Shown here one piece after another: positions 25,420-33,456 of a DNA stretch of 50,087 bases (position 1 is its first letter; each line of letters begins with the position of its first letter). The DNA is taken from NCBI GenBank assembly GCA_022841525.1, contig JALHRI010000010.1, forward strand, positions 1 through 50,087, written 5' to 3'. The stretch comes from Alphaproteobacteria bacterium (GTDB lineage: Bacteria; Pseudomonadota; Alphaproteobacteria; Rickettsiales; UBA3002). The notes under the pieces were generated by a model, which was not told the origin of the DNA, searched no databases, and saw only the letters and a program-made list of their open reading frames with translations. The position numbers and the translations under genes were made by a program.

Positions 25420-25781
25420 CATTCCCGTCTCTCCAGAGTCTGCTGCAGTTTAACAATCCCGCGCGCCAGATGATCGATTTCTTCGAGCGTTTTTGGAAGC
25501 TCCTCGGCTTTCATATAGCCAATTTCAGAAGCAATAATAAGCTGTGTTTCAAGCTCAGCAAGTGAGCCAAGTGCGATGGACAAAAAATGCACCAAATTTT
25601 TGGTACCTTTACGCCGTGACCCTTCGGCAATATTAGAGGCCACCGAAACAGCTGCTCTGGTGATTTGTGAACGCAGGCCGTAGCGTTCTTTATCTGGTAG
25701 CGTATCGGCTAGAGCATAGATGGTTTTTGCCAGCGCGACGCTTTGCTGCCAAATGCGCAGATCTTTGTAATGTTCGACCAT
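25419..25781 (-). CDS. Four-helix-bundle protein, 23S rRNA IVS (S23) family
   Basis: The 120-residue protein matches the small all-helical family first found inside intervening sequences of 23S rRNA genes. It begins with YKDLRIWQQSVALAKTIY, continues ALADTLPDKERYGLRSQITRAAVSVASNIAEGSRR (the family's hallmark second helix) and NLVHFLSIALGSLAELETQLIIASEIGY, and ends with a helix LEEIDHLARGIVKLQQTL. The fold is the same as Avd, the accessory protein of diversity-generating retroelements. Its biochemical role is not established. Here it is not in an rRNA gene but between uvrC and a deiminase gene, directly bounded by inverted heptamer arrays; its ATG is part of the last repeat unit. Confidence 0.9.
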   Translation of the reverse strand: MVEHYKDLRIWQQSVALAKTIYALADTLPDKERYGLRSQITRAAVSVASNIAEGSRRKGTKNLVHFLSIALGSLAELETQLIIASEIGYMKAEELPKTLEEIDHLARGIVKLQQTLERRE

Positions 25782-25836
25782 TCACGATTCACCATTCACG
25801 ATTCACTATCTACTGTCTACTTCACCACTCACCACT
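25782..25836. repeat. Right heptamer array of the cassette
   Basis: Read on the minus strand the units AGTGGTG, AGTGGTG, AAGTAGA, CAGTAGA, TAGTGAA, TCGTGAA, TGGTGAA and TCGTGAA follow one another in exact 7-bp register and end in the ATG of the four-helix-bundle gene. The unit drifts in steps along the array. It starts three bases after the uvrC stop codon. Confidence 0.9.
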
Positions 25837-25839
25837 TTT

Positions 25840-27675
25840 CTACCCATGAAAATAATCATAAATCGCCTGAGCAGTGGCATGTGAGATTCCAGCAACGCGC
25901 TGCAAGTCGGCAAGCGATGCCTGTTCAATCGCCGCGCGCGATCCGAAATGCGATAGCAGGGCGCGTTTGCGCACACTACCGATGCCGGGGACATCATCGA
26001 GCGTGGAGGTACGCAGGCTTTTGCTGCGTTTGGCGCGATGGCTGGAAATGGCGAAGCGGTGCGCTTCATCGCGCAGGCGCTGGATGTAATGCAGCAGCGG
26101 GTCGTTCGGTGGCAGTTGAAACGGTGCGCAGCCTTCCTGATGGAACCATTCGCGGCCGGCGTTGCGGTCTTCGCCCTTGGCGATGCCCACGATCGGTATG
26201 CGCAGCCCAAGCTCGGCGCGGACGCTGAGTGCGGCGCCCAACTGCGTCGCGCCGCCATCAATCAGCATCAGATCCGGTAGCGAAGCGCCATCTTCACTGG
26301 CGCCGCGTTTGAGCCTGCGCATCAGCATATGGCGCATCATGCCGACATCATCGCCGCCTGCGATGCCAGCATCCTTCATGTTAAACTTGCGGTAGTTGTG
26401 TTTATCGAAGCCCTCCGCTGTTGCCACCACCATCGCGCCCACGGCGTGCGTGCCCATGAGGTGGCTGTTATCGTAAATCTCGATGCGCTGGGGCGCAGCG
26501 CGCAGGCCAAACAGGCTGGCCAGTTTCTCATGCAGGCTGGCCAACTGCGCGCGCGAACTGGTATGCAGGGCCAGCGCTTCTTCAGCGCCAGCAACCACCC
26601 GCGCGATCAGCGCTTTTTTCTCGCCGCGCTTAGGATGTACCAGCGTCACACGGTGACCGGCGCGCAAGGATAAAGCATCGGCCAGCAGCGCATCTTCCGG
26701 CAAACGGTGGCTGAGATAAATCTCCGGCGGCGGCAGGTGGTTCTGGTAAAACTGGCCGAGAAATCCTTCGAGAATTTCGTCGTCGCTGGCGTCTTCGGCG
26801 TGGCGCGGCGTGTAGCTCTGATGGCCGAAATGCTGACCTGCGCGGTAAAGATACACTTGCACCACGCTGTGTGCGCCGCGGCGCGCCAGCGCGATGACAT
26901 CGGCGTCGATCAGTCCGGCGGCGGAGAACTGATGATCGGACTGCAGGCGGGTGAGGGCGCGGATGCGGTCGCGCAAGGAGGCGGCTTTTTCATACTCGGT
27001 GGCTTCCGATGCGGCGTGCATTTCAGCGGCGAGCTGTTCTTGAATCGCCGCCGATTTGCCACGCAGGAAACCCGCCATCATCTCTACTTGCTCCTGATAC
27101 TCCTCGCGGCTGACATAGCCCACGCATGGCGCGGTGCAGCGCTTGATCTGATATTGTAGGCAGGGCCGCGTACGACCCTTAAACACATTGTCGCTACACG
27201 GGCGCACGAGGAAGGCTTTTTGCAGCACCGCCATTGCCTGATTTAGCGCGCCGCCGGAAGCAAACGGTCCGAAATACTGGCCTTTTTGCGTCTGCGCGCC
27301 GCGATGTTTTTTCATCCGCGCGAAATCATGATCGCCGGTGAGCAGCAAATAAGGGAAGGATTTATCGTCCTTGAGCAGGATATTATAGCGCGGCTGATGT
27401 TGCTTAATCAGCGTCGCCTCCAGCAGCAGGGCTTCGGCCTCGCTGGACGTCACCGTAATTTCGACGCTGCTTACCTGCGCGATCATGCGCAAAATCCGTC
27501 CGGACGCATTGTGCGGACTTGCATAGCTGCTTAACCGGTTCGGCAGATGTTTCGCCTTGCCGATATAGAGAATGTCGCCGGCGGCGTTTTTCATGCGGTA
27601 GATGCCAGGCTTGGCCGGCATGTTCTCAAGCGCGGCTTTAATCGCCGCCGCGCCGATGGGTTCCTGCGCGCTCAT
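25840..27675 (-). CDS. uvrC: Excinuclease ABC subunit C
   Basis: UvrC makes both incisions in nucleotide excision repair after UvrAB damage recognition. The 611-residue protein has a GIY-YIG nuclease domain at the start (PAKPGIYRMKNAAGDILYIGKAKHLPNRL), a UVR motif near residue 220 (ATEYEKAASLRDRIRAL), the RNase H-like second nuclease (RIEIYDNSHLMG, DLMLIDGGATQL) and C-terminal helix-hairpin-helix motifs (DVPGIGSVRKRALLSHFG). Full length. Overlaps the SDR gene upstream by four bases, so they are one transcript. Its stop lies three bases from the heptamer array. Confidence 0.97.
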   Translation of the reverse strand: MSAQEPIGAAAIKAALENMPAKPGIYRMKNAAGDILYIGKAKHLPNRLSSYASPHNASGRILRMIAQVSSVEITVTSSEAEALLLEATLIKQHQPRYNILLKDDKSFPYLLLTGDHDFARMKKHRGAQTQKGQYFGPFASGGALNQAMAVLQKAFLVRPCSDNVFKGRTRPCLQYQIKRCTAPCVGYVSREEYQEQVEMMAGFLRGKSAAIQEQLAAEMHAASEATEYEKAASLRDRIRALTRLQSDHQFSAAGLIDADVIALARRGAHSVVQVYLYRAGQHFGHQSYTPRHAEDASDDEILEGFLGQFYQNHLPPPEIYLSHRLPEDALLADALSLRAGHRVTLVHPKRGEKKALIARVVAGAEEALALHTSSRAQLASLHEKLASLFGLRAAPQRIEIYDNSHLMGTHAVGAMVVATAEGFDKHNYRKFNMKDAGIAGGDDVGMMRHMLMRRLKRGASEDGASLPDLMLIDGGATQLGAALSVRAELGLRIPIVGIAKGEDRNAGREWFHQEGCAPFQLPPNDPLLHYIQRLRDEAHRFAISSHRAKRSKSLRTSTLDDVPGIGSVRKRALLSHFGSRAAIEQASLADLQRVAGISHATAQAIYDYFHG

Positions 27676-28436
27676 GCGAAGCGGTGGCTGCGAAGATGCA
27701 GGCCGTTTGCAAGCGCCAGCACATTGCCGGTGAGCGAGGGTGTGGCAAGCACCATGTGCAGTGCCTGCCAGATTTCAGCCAGGTCGCTGGTGCGCTTCAG
27801 CGGACTGATCGCCGCAATGCGCGCGAAGCTCTCGGCATTATCCTGCACGCCTTGCAGTGTGGGGCCGAGCGCCAGCGTGTTCACCCGAATGCGCGGCGCG
27901 AGTGACGCCGCCAGTAAATCGGTACAGGCAGTGAGCGAAAGCTTGCTCACGCTGTAGGAAAAAAAATGCGGCGACAAGCTCCAGCCGTATCCGCTGTCTG
28001 AGAGCATCACCACGTTGCCGCTGCGTCCTTGGGGAAGCTGGGCGGCAAAGGATTGCGCCATCAGCAGCGGTGCCACCGTGTTGATGCGCAGATGTGTATC
28101 CAGCGCATCGGGTGTCATCTCGGTGATCGTGCCGCGCTCAAACAGCGAGGCGTTATTGATCAGCACATCGACGGGCGGCACATCGTGCCAGAGGGCGGCC
28201 AGTGCCTGCGGATCAGCCAGATCGGCGCAGCGCAAGATTACCTCTGCACCCAGTGCGCGCAGGCGAGCGCTTAGCGCCTCAGCCTCAGCGTGCGAGTGAT
28301 GATAATGCAGCACCAGATCGTAACCATTTAGCGCCAGTTTTTCTGCCAGATACGCGCCCACGCGGCGCGCGCCACCGCTAATCAATGCGCGCGGTTTGCT
28401 CGTAGTATTATCTGTTTTGTTTGCACCGTGTGCCAT
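27672..28436 (-). CDS. SDR-family oxidoreductase (pteridine reductase-like)
   Basis: A 254-residue short-chain dehydrogenase/reductase. The nucleotide-binding loop is ALISGGARRVGAYLAEKL; the GGARRVG form with two arginines suggests NADPH. NNAS is present, the catalytic serine lies in VVMLSDSGYG and the YxxxK motif is YSVSK. The GGARRVG start and the VLHYHHSHAEAEAL strand resemble FolM/pteridine-reductase-like SDRs, but the substrate cannot be fixed from sequence. The stop overlaps the uvrC start by four bases. Divergent from the Kef-type gene with only about 20 bases between start codons. Confidence 0.8.
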   Translation of the reverse strand: MAHGANKTDNTTSKPRALISGGARRVGAYLAEKLALNGYDLVLHYHHSHAEAEALSARLRALGAEVILRCADLADPQALAALWHDVPPVDVLINNASLFERGTITEMTPDALDTHLRINTVAPLLMAQSFAAQLPQGRSGNVVMLSDSGYGWSLSPHFFSYSVSKLSLTACTDLLAASLAPRIRVNTLALGPTLQGVQDNAESFARIAAISPLKRTSDLAEIWQALHMVLATPSLTGNVLALANGLHLRSHRFA

Positions 28437-28456
28437 CTGCGTGTCATAACAAAGTC

Positions 28457-30118
28457 ATGCATGAAACGCCATACCCTGATTTGCTGATTCTGCTTGCCGC
28501 AGCGGTGCTGGTAGTGGCGCTGTTTCGTTCGTTTCGCTTAAGTCCGGTACTTGGCTATCTGGTCGCCGGCGCGCTGATTGGGCCGCACGGATTTGGCCTG
28601 ATCCACGAGGTCAAAACCACGGCGGCGATTGCGGAATTTGGCATCGCACTTCTGCTGTTCATGATCGGCCTTGAGCTGTCGTGGGACCGGCTGGTTTCCA
28701 TGCGCCGCAACGTGTTTGGCGTTGGCGGCGCGCAGGTGATTCTTACCACTGCGATCATCAGCGCGGTCATGCTCACCCTTGGGTTTGGCGGGAGTGCCGC
28801 GCTGATCGTGGGGGCGGGGCTGGCGCTTTCTTCCACCGCACTGGTGCTGCAAGTGCTGCACGAGCGCAAAGAAATTGCCAGTCAAACCGGCAGATTATCG
28901 CTGGCGATTCTCATTCTGCAAGATTTAGCGGTGCTGCCACTATTGGCGCTGGTGCCGATGCTTTCTGTGCGCGACGTGGCGCTGGCACCTGCCTTGCTGC
29001 AAGCCACCCTGCAAGGTGTGCTGGTGCTAGCGCTGATTTTTCTGCTGGGCCGCGCGCTGCTGCGCCCGCTGTTTCGCTTTATCGCCCGGCTCGATATTAA
29101 CGAGCTGTTTGTGGCCACTACCCTGCTGGTGGTGATGAGCCTTGCCTACGCCACGCACGCGGCCGGATTATCGATGGCGCTGGGCGCGTTTATTGCAGGG
29201 CTGCTGCTGGCGGAAACCGAGTTTCAGCACCAGATCGAAGCCGATGTGAAGCCCTATAAAGGCCTGCTGATGGGGCTTTTTTTCATGACCATCGGCATGG
29301 CGATGAACACCGGATTCATCTTAGAGAACAGCCTGCTGGTGCTGGCCTCGGCACTGGCGTTCATTACGCTCAAAGGCGCAATTATTTACGGGATTTTGCG
29401 CACCTTTGCCTATGCTCAGCGCACCGCGATGCACACCGCATTGCTGCTTGCCGGCGGCGGCGAGTTTGGATTTATTCTCTTTGGCCTGGCCGCGGCCGGC
29501 GGCTTGCTTGGCAGCGAACTGAGCCAGTTTCTGCTGCTGGTGATTAGCGTGTCGATGGCGCTGACCCCGCTGCTTGAGCGCTTCGGCAGCGTGTTCGAGC
29601 GCCATCAGCGCCTGCGCCGCCGCGATGATCTGGGCGCGCTCAAAAGCGAAGCGGTGGATTTGGAGGATCACATCGTGATAGCAGGCTACGGCCGCGTTGG
29701 CGAGAAACTGGCGGAGGCACTTAGTCGTGAAGCGCTGTCATTTATGGCGGTAGATATTGACCCGCGCCGTGTGCTTGCTGGCAAGCGCCAGCATCATCCG
29801 GTCTATTTTGGTGATGCCACGCGCCCCGATGTGCTCGAAGCCGTCGGCGCTTCCCGCGCCAGCCTGATGGTGCTGAGTTTTGGTGATGAGCAAAAAACGC
29901 AGGAAGCGATCACCAAATTGCGCGCCGCCTATCCGAACATGGCAATCTTCGCGCGTGCCCGCGATGCCAGTACCAAAGCGCGACTGGAGGCGCTGGGCGC
30001 CACCGCTACCACCGCCGAGCGCGACAGTGCGACCATGACGCTGCTTGCCTTCACCCTCACCGCCCGCGCCTGGCCGGAGGAAGAAATCACGCGCGTGATG
30101 CTGGGGCTGAAGGGGTAG
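28457..30118 (+). CDS. CPA2 cation/proton antiporter (Kef type)
   Basis: About 553 residues: a membrane domain of some 12 helices (LLILLAAAVLVVALF; LGYLVAGALIGPHGFGLI; FGIALLLFMIGLELSW) followed from about residue 400 by a cytosolic RCK/TrkA-N domain (DHIVIAGYGRVGEKLAEAL, VYFGDATRPDVLEAVGA). This is the architecture of KefB/KefC/YbaL potassium or sodium/proton antiporters with nucleotide-sensing control. There is no separate TrkA-C domain. The start is taken at 28457 (MHETPYPDLL) from family alignment by eye. The stop codon TAG is itself part of the first unit of a heptamer array. Confidence 0.88.
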   Translation: MHETPYPDLLILLAAAVLVVALFRSFRLSPVLGYLVAGALIGPHGFGLIHEVKTTAAIAEFGIALLLFMIGLELSWDRLVSMRRNVFGVGGAQVILTTAIISAVMLTLGFGGSAALIVGAGLALSSTALVLQVLHERKEIASQTGRLSLAILILQDLAVLPLLALVPMLSVRDVALAPALLQATLQGVLVLALIFLLGRALLRPLFRFIARLDINELFVATTLLVVMSLAYATHAAGLSMALGAFIAGLLLAETEFQHQIEADVKPYKGLLMGLFFMTIGMAMNTGFILENSLLVLASALAFITLKGAIIYGILRTFAYAQRTAMHTALLLAGGGEFGFILFGLAAAGGLLGSELSQFLLLVISVSMALTPLLERFGSVFERHQRLRRRDDLGALKSEAVDLEDHIVIAGYGRVGEKLAEALSREALSFMAVDIDPRRVLAGKRQHHPVYFGDATRPDVLEAVGASRASLMVLSFGDEQKTQEAITKLRAAYPNMAIFARARDASTKARLEALGATATTAERDSATMTLLAFTLTARAWPEEEITRVMLGLKG

Positions 30119-30172
30119 CTTACAGCTGACAGCTTAGAGCTTACAGGTTTTAGGTTTTAGTTTACAGCGCGA
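30117..30172. repeat. Heptamer array starting in a stop codon
   Basis: Units in strict register from 30117: AGCTTAC, AGCTGAC, AGCTTAG, AGCTTAC, AGGTTTT, AGGTTTT, AGTTTAC, AGCGCGA. The first two bases belong to the TAG stop of the Kef-type gene. Unit sequence shifts midway from AGCTTAC to AGGTTTT and partly back. Confidence 0.85.
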
Positions 30173-30260
30173 CTTCCCGCACTGCTCCTACCGGCAATCA
30201 CCCTGGCGATGATGGGGCTGAGAGCCTTTTAATTCAGCCAGATGTATTCTTTTTCTTCAT

Positions 30261-30290
30261 CAAATTGTCATACACGCTATGACCAATTTG
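30261..30290. promoter_or_regulatory. Inverted repeat upstream of orphan gene
   Basis: CAAATTG-TCATA and TATGA-C-CAATTTG form an interrupted palindrome with 12-base arms around CACGC, 43 bases before the ATG at 30333. It is followed by an A+T-rich ATATAGAATAAAA. It could be an operator for a dimeric regulator or a transcript hairpin. A -10-like TATAGA lies just downstream, but no well-spaced -35 was found. Confidence 0.5.
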
Positions 30291-30332
30291 ATATAGAATA
30301 AAACCCTTATTTATTGGATGTGAGTTTGTACG

Positions 30333-31844
30333 ATGAGTCTATGGAAAAGAATATTAGGCAGAAGAATAGAGCCAGAAAGTGAAATAGGGCCAGAAAGTGA
30401 AGCCGCTCCTCTTGCGCAATCTTTCGTTAGGCCGACGCCTATGTTTGTTTCAAATGCAGAAACAGAATATTATGTTGTTGATTTGGCAGAGTTAATTCAA
30501 AAAACCCCTAGTCAAGAACAAGCATGCCTTAAGTTTTTCAATAGGTTTCATTATGATAAAGAAAATTTACAGGATGAAAAAAAGGCTAGGCTTTTGTATC
30601 TTGCCTGTGCGCACCGTCACTGGCACTTAGCTGAAGCGATGATCAAGGCTGCTAAGCAGGCTGATCGCGCCAGAGCGTTAGTAGAATGTTTTCGTGCACC
30701 GATGACGCCAGATCAGTCTAAGGTGATTAATGATCTATTGCACTGTGTGCAGTATACTGACAACAGGGAACATGTTGTAGATACACTAATGAACAGCCTT
30801 GAAATCCCCGATGATGATGCAACTATTAACCGGCTTGATTTAAAAGCTCTGCGTGATTTGTTCGCTGAGGCGGTGTTAAAAGCATGTCAGGAAAAACGGC
30901 CCAAATGCATTCGCCCTGCTTGGGGCCCTATCATTAATAGCGCGACAGGAGCCTCTACAAAAATCGCGGTTGAGCAGAGTTTTACTACGCTGGTGGATCA
31001 AGATAATATTCCCGTTTTACAATCGCTGATTGATGCAGGGCTGAAGCCGCAAGAACAGGCGATTGCCCATGCGGCATCTAAGGAAAAATGGTCCATCGCC
31101 GCCATATTGCTGGATGCTGGCGCGATTGTTACGGATGACACCCGTAAGATAATTGAAAAAAAAGCGCCAAGAAAGACTCCTCAAGCGGATGCAATAGTAA
31201 CGAAACCCGCTGCAACTTACGTGCGCGATGATTCCTGGATTGAAAAGTTTCGTGGTAGTGAGGATGGGCGAAAACTGAGGCCTTTTGATTTTGAAGAGAT
31301 GGTTGCTGATTATCAATATCAGGTAAGTAAATCAGAGAAAGCGCGCGATAAAAAATTAAACGACTTGATAGCAAATGAAGCTGCCCTCGACCAAGATATA
31401 GCAAAATTAGAGTTATTTGGTCAGAAAAAGCCGCGCGGTGTGCAAAGCATTAATTTGGATACATTAGGACCAGTGGGAAGCCCTACGCGTACACAGGCTG
31501 CTATTGAGTATGCTGCTGTTACTGCGGAACGTTTGAGGCAGCGATCGCATGTAAAAGTCTCGGATAGAAATAAAACCGATCCAAAATTTATTGCCTATCT
31601 TTTGTGGTTGCCGGATGATCCGTCTTCTCGCATCAAACCTTTGCGCGATTGGGCGGTGGATGAGTATCGCCGGATTTGTGACGAAAAAGCCAATAATTGG
31701 CCAATACATCTTTGGGAAGAAGAGCTGTTAAAGTTAGCCGGTGCGCCAAAACATGCGGCAGCGCTTAAGGGGCGAGCTGATGCACCCCTCTTTGTTGATG
31801 GCTTAGAGAGCCAAAATACTAACCTTGGACAGTTTACGCGTTAA
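30333..31844 (+). CDS. Orphan protein with one ankyrin-like segment
   Basis: A 503-residue soluble protein with no signal peptide or membrane helix. Residues about 224-268 (DNIPVLQSLIDAGL, then IAAILLDAGAIVTDD) look like one or two degenerate ankyrin repeats. Residues about 325-365 are highly charged and probably coiled-coil. The N-terminus contains a small ESE/GPESE repeat. Codon use is visibly richer in A and T than in flanking genes, which suggests lineage-specific or acquired DNA. It stands alone between a heptamer array plus palindrome upstream and a convergent pseudouridine synthase gene that overlaps its last four bases. Function not recognised. Confidence 0.75.
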   Translation: MSLWKRILGRRIEPESEIGPESEAAPLAQSFVRPTPMFVSNAETEYYVVDLAELIQKTPSQEQACLKFFNRFHYDKENLQDEKKARLLYLACAHRHWHLAEAMIKAAKQADRARALVECFRAPMTPDQSKVINDLLHCVQYTDNREHVVDTLMNSLEIPDDDATINRLDLKALRDLFAEAVLKACQEKRPKCIRPAWGPIINSATGASTKIAVEQSFTTLVDQDNIPVLQSLIDAGLKPQEQAIAHAASKEKWSIAAILLDAGAIVTDDTRKIIEKKAPRKTPQADAIVTKPAATYVRDDSWIEKFRGSEDGRKLRPFDFEEMVADYQYQVSKSEKARDKKLNDLIANEAALDQDIAKLELFGQKKPRGVQSINLDTLGPVGSPTRTQAAIEYAAVTAERLRQRSHVKVSDRNKTDPKFIAYLLWLPDDPSSRIKPLRDWAVDEYRRICDEKANNWPIHLWEEELLKLAGAPKHAAALKGRADAPLFVDGLESQNTNLGQFTR

Positions 31845-32527
31845 AGTAAAATCTCCCGCACTTCTCCCACCGGCAAATCGGCCAGGGCATAGGGGCCGTA
31901 ATGGGTGCGGATCAGGCGCGAGACCCTGACGCCTGCATATTCGCAGAGCTTACGGATTTCGCGGTTTTTGCCTTCGGTAAGGGTGATGGTGAGCCACCGG
32001 TTGCGGCCTGACGCGCCGGTATCTTCTACTATTTCTGCGGGCTGATAGCGCACACCATCGATGGTGGTGCCGCGGCGAATTTCCTTCAGCGCCTCTGGGT
32101 GCATCGCGCCATCCACCCGCACGCGGTAGGTGCGTTTGAAGCCGCTGGATGGCAGCTCCATCGAGCGGGCGAGCTCGCCGCAAGTAGTCAGCAGCAGCAA
32201 GCCTTCAGTATTGAGATCGAGCCTGCCCACAGAAATTACGCGCGGTAAATGCTTCGGTAAATGCGCAAACACAGTCGGGCGACCCTCAGGGTCGTGGTGG
32301 CTGGTGATGAGGCCTTTGGGCTTATGATACATCCATAGGCGCGCTGTATTGGGGGCAGTGATTTCTTCGCCGTCGATGGTGATGGTATCGTGCGGCGACA
32401 CCAGCGTGGCGGGTGTATCAATGCGCACGCCGTTGACGCAGACGCGCCCTTCGGCGATGATTTTTTCTGCCGTCCGCCGCGAGCAGGCACCGCTGGCGGC
32501 CATGCGTTTGGCGATGCGTTCACGCAT
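31841..32527 (-). CDS. rluB: 23S rRNA pseudouridine synthase, RsuA/RluB family
   Basis: The 228-residue enzyme has an N-terminal S4 RNA-binding domain (RIAKRMAASGACSRRTAEKIIAEGRVCVNG) and the RsuA-type catalytic domain with the aspartate in VGRLDLNTEGLLLLT, plus FKRTYRVRVDG and LTEGKNREIRKLCEYAG. Members convert uridine to pseudouridine at a single rRNA site; RluB (23S position 2605 in E. coli) is the closest by overall pattern, RsuA or RluE being alternatives. It overlaps the convergent orphan gene end by four bases. A palindromic element lies just upstream. Confidence 0.88.
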   Translation of the reverse strand: MRERIAKRMAASGACSRRTAEKIIAEGRVCVNGVRIDTPATLVSPHDTITIDGEEITAPNTARLWMYHKPKGLITSHHDPEGRPTVFAHLPKHLPRVISVGRLDLNTEGLLLLTTCGELARSMELPSSGFKRTYRVRVDGAMHPEALKEIRRGTTIDGVRYQPAEIVEDTGASGRNRWLTITLTEGKNREIRKLCEYAGVRVSRLIRTHYGPYALADLPVGEVREILL

Positions 32528-32540
32528 GCGACGCCTGTTC

Positions 32541-32650
32541 CTTCCCCCCTTGAGGGGGAAGGTTAGGATGGGGGGGTGTGGGAAGGTGTAGTACGTATCC
32601 TCTCGTACACCCCCACCCCATCCCTCCCCCGTGAAGGGGGAGGGGGTTTT
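32541..32650. repeat. C/G-rich palindromic element
   Basis: Two hairpins with arms of the CTTCCCCC/GGGGGAAG and CCTCCCCC/GGGGGAGG type face each other. The intervening TAGGATGGGGGGGTGT pairs with ACACCCCCACCCCATCC, and GTGTAGTACG pairs with CGTACAC at the centre. It fills the gap between the pseudouridine synthase start and the PuuD-like gene end. A half-copy may lie at 423-461. No coding frame of interest is present. Confidence 0.7.
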
Positions 32651-32665
32651 CTTGCACCACTTCGC

Positions 32666-33379
32666 TCATGCCCGCGCCGCTTCCATAAACGCGGCGTAAA
32701 TCGCACGATCAGCCGGCGTGATGAGAAATTCCGGATGCCACTGCACGCCGATACAAAAGCGATGCGTGGTGGATTCTATGCCTTCAATCACCCCGTCAGG
32801 GGCGGTGGCATTGACGATCACACCCTTTGGCACCGCGCGCACTGCCTGATGGTGCGCCGAGTTGACCATGATTTCGTTCGTGCCGATGATGCGTTGTAGC
32901 TGCGAGCCTTCCACTAATTGCACGCTATGCCCTACCTCGTGGCGCGGGTTGGGTTGTTCGTGCGCGAGTGCGTTGTCGATGCTGTCGGGAATATGCTGAA
33001 TCAGCGTGCCGCCCAAAATCACGTTGAGCAGTTGCTGGCCGCCGCAAATGCCGAGCACCGGAATATCGCGCTTAAGCGCGCGCTCGGTCACTGCCCATTC
33101 AAACTGCGTGCGTCGGCGCTTGACCGTAGTGGCCGCATGCATGCTCGCGTCGCCGTACATTTCCGGCGGCACGTCGAAATTACCGCCCGTGATGATGAGG
33201 CCGCTGAGCATATCGGCATAGGTTTCAGCAAGCGCCACTTCATGCGGCAGCGGTATCGGGATGCCGCCATATTCCGCGACTGACGCGCAATAATTATCGC
33301 GCAGCGCGTACCACGGATAGTTCGAATAGCCGCCTGCGTCTTCAAAATCGAGGGTGATACCAATCAGCGGTTTGTTCAT
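32666..33379 (-). CDS. Class I glutamine amidotransferase-like hydrolase (PuuD-like)
   Basis: A 237-residue peptidase C26 / gamma-glutamyl hydrolase family member. I start it at 33379 (MNKPLIGITLDFEDAGG) after AAGGAAAG, because the longer frame covers the divergent motA start. The nucleophile cysteine is in LGICGGQQLLNV, and the histidine and glutamate of the triad are in GVQWHPEF. GLIITGGNFDVPPEMYG matches the family. PuuD releases GABA from gamma-glutamyl-GABA in putrescine breakdown; with a deiminase at 24.4 kb a polyamine link is possible, but the genes are not adjacent. Confidence 0.82.
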   Translation of the reverse strand: MNKPLIGITLDFEDAGGYSNYPWYALRDNYCASVAEYGGIPIPLPHEVALAETYADMLSGLIITGGNFDVPPEMYGDASMHAATTVKRRRTQFEWAVTERALKRDIPVLGICGGQQLLNVILGGTLIQHIPDSIDNALAHEQPNPRHEVGHSVQLVEGSQLQRIIGTNEIMVNSAHHQAVRAVPKGVIVNATAPDGVIEGIESTTHRFCIGVQWHPEFLITPADRAIYAAFMEAARA

Positions 33380-33456
33380 GCGTTTTCTTTCCTTGAGCAA
33401 GTCTTGGTCGCAGTGTAACGTGGCGCAAGAAAAACACAACGAAACTTGGATGTACC

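Larger units (their letters stand above)
25385..25836 (-). other. Repeat-boxed cassette: array, four-helix-bundle gene, inverted array
   Basis: A 450-base unit inserted between uvrC and the deiminase gene. On the plus strand the left array reads (CGTGAAT)n and the right array begins with ATTCACG/ATTCACC units, so the two ends are inverted repeats of roughly 30 bases that could pair in a transcript. The only gene inside is the IVS-type four-helix-bundle protein. The arrays run to within three bases of the uvrC stop and up to the small gene's own start and stop codons, leaving no other intergenic DNA. This resembles a mobile or self-maintaining unit, but no transposase or target duplication is visible. 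Confidence 0.55.

Noticed and set aside
24358-25422. Deiminase starting at 25422 with MNHDSRFTIHDSRYV
   Set aside because: These 15 residues are the direct translation of the heptamer array, and family members start at the MPAEF position. It remains possible as a real extension.
25385-25836. CRISPR array
   Set aside because: The repeat unit is seven bases with no spacers, and no cas gene is present.
30260-30300. Pho box before the orphan at 30333
   Set aside because: The first half TTGTCAT fits, but the second half CTATGAC does not. The sequence is better described as a palindrome.
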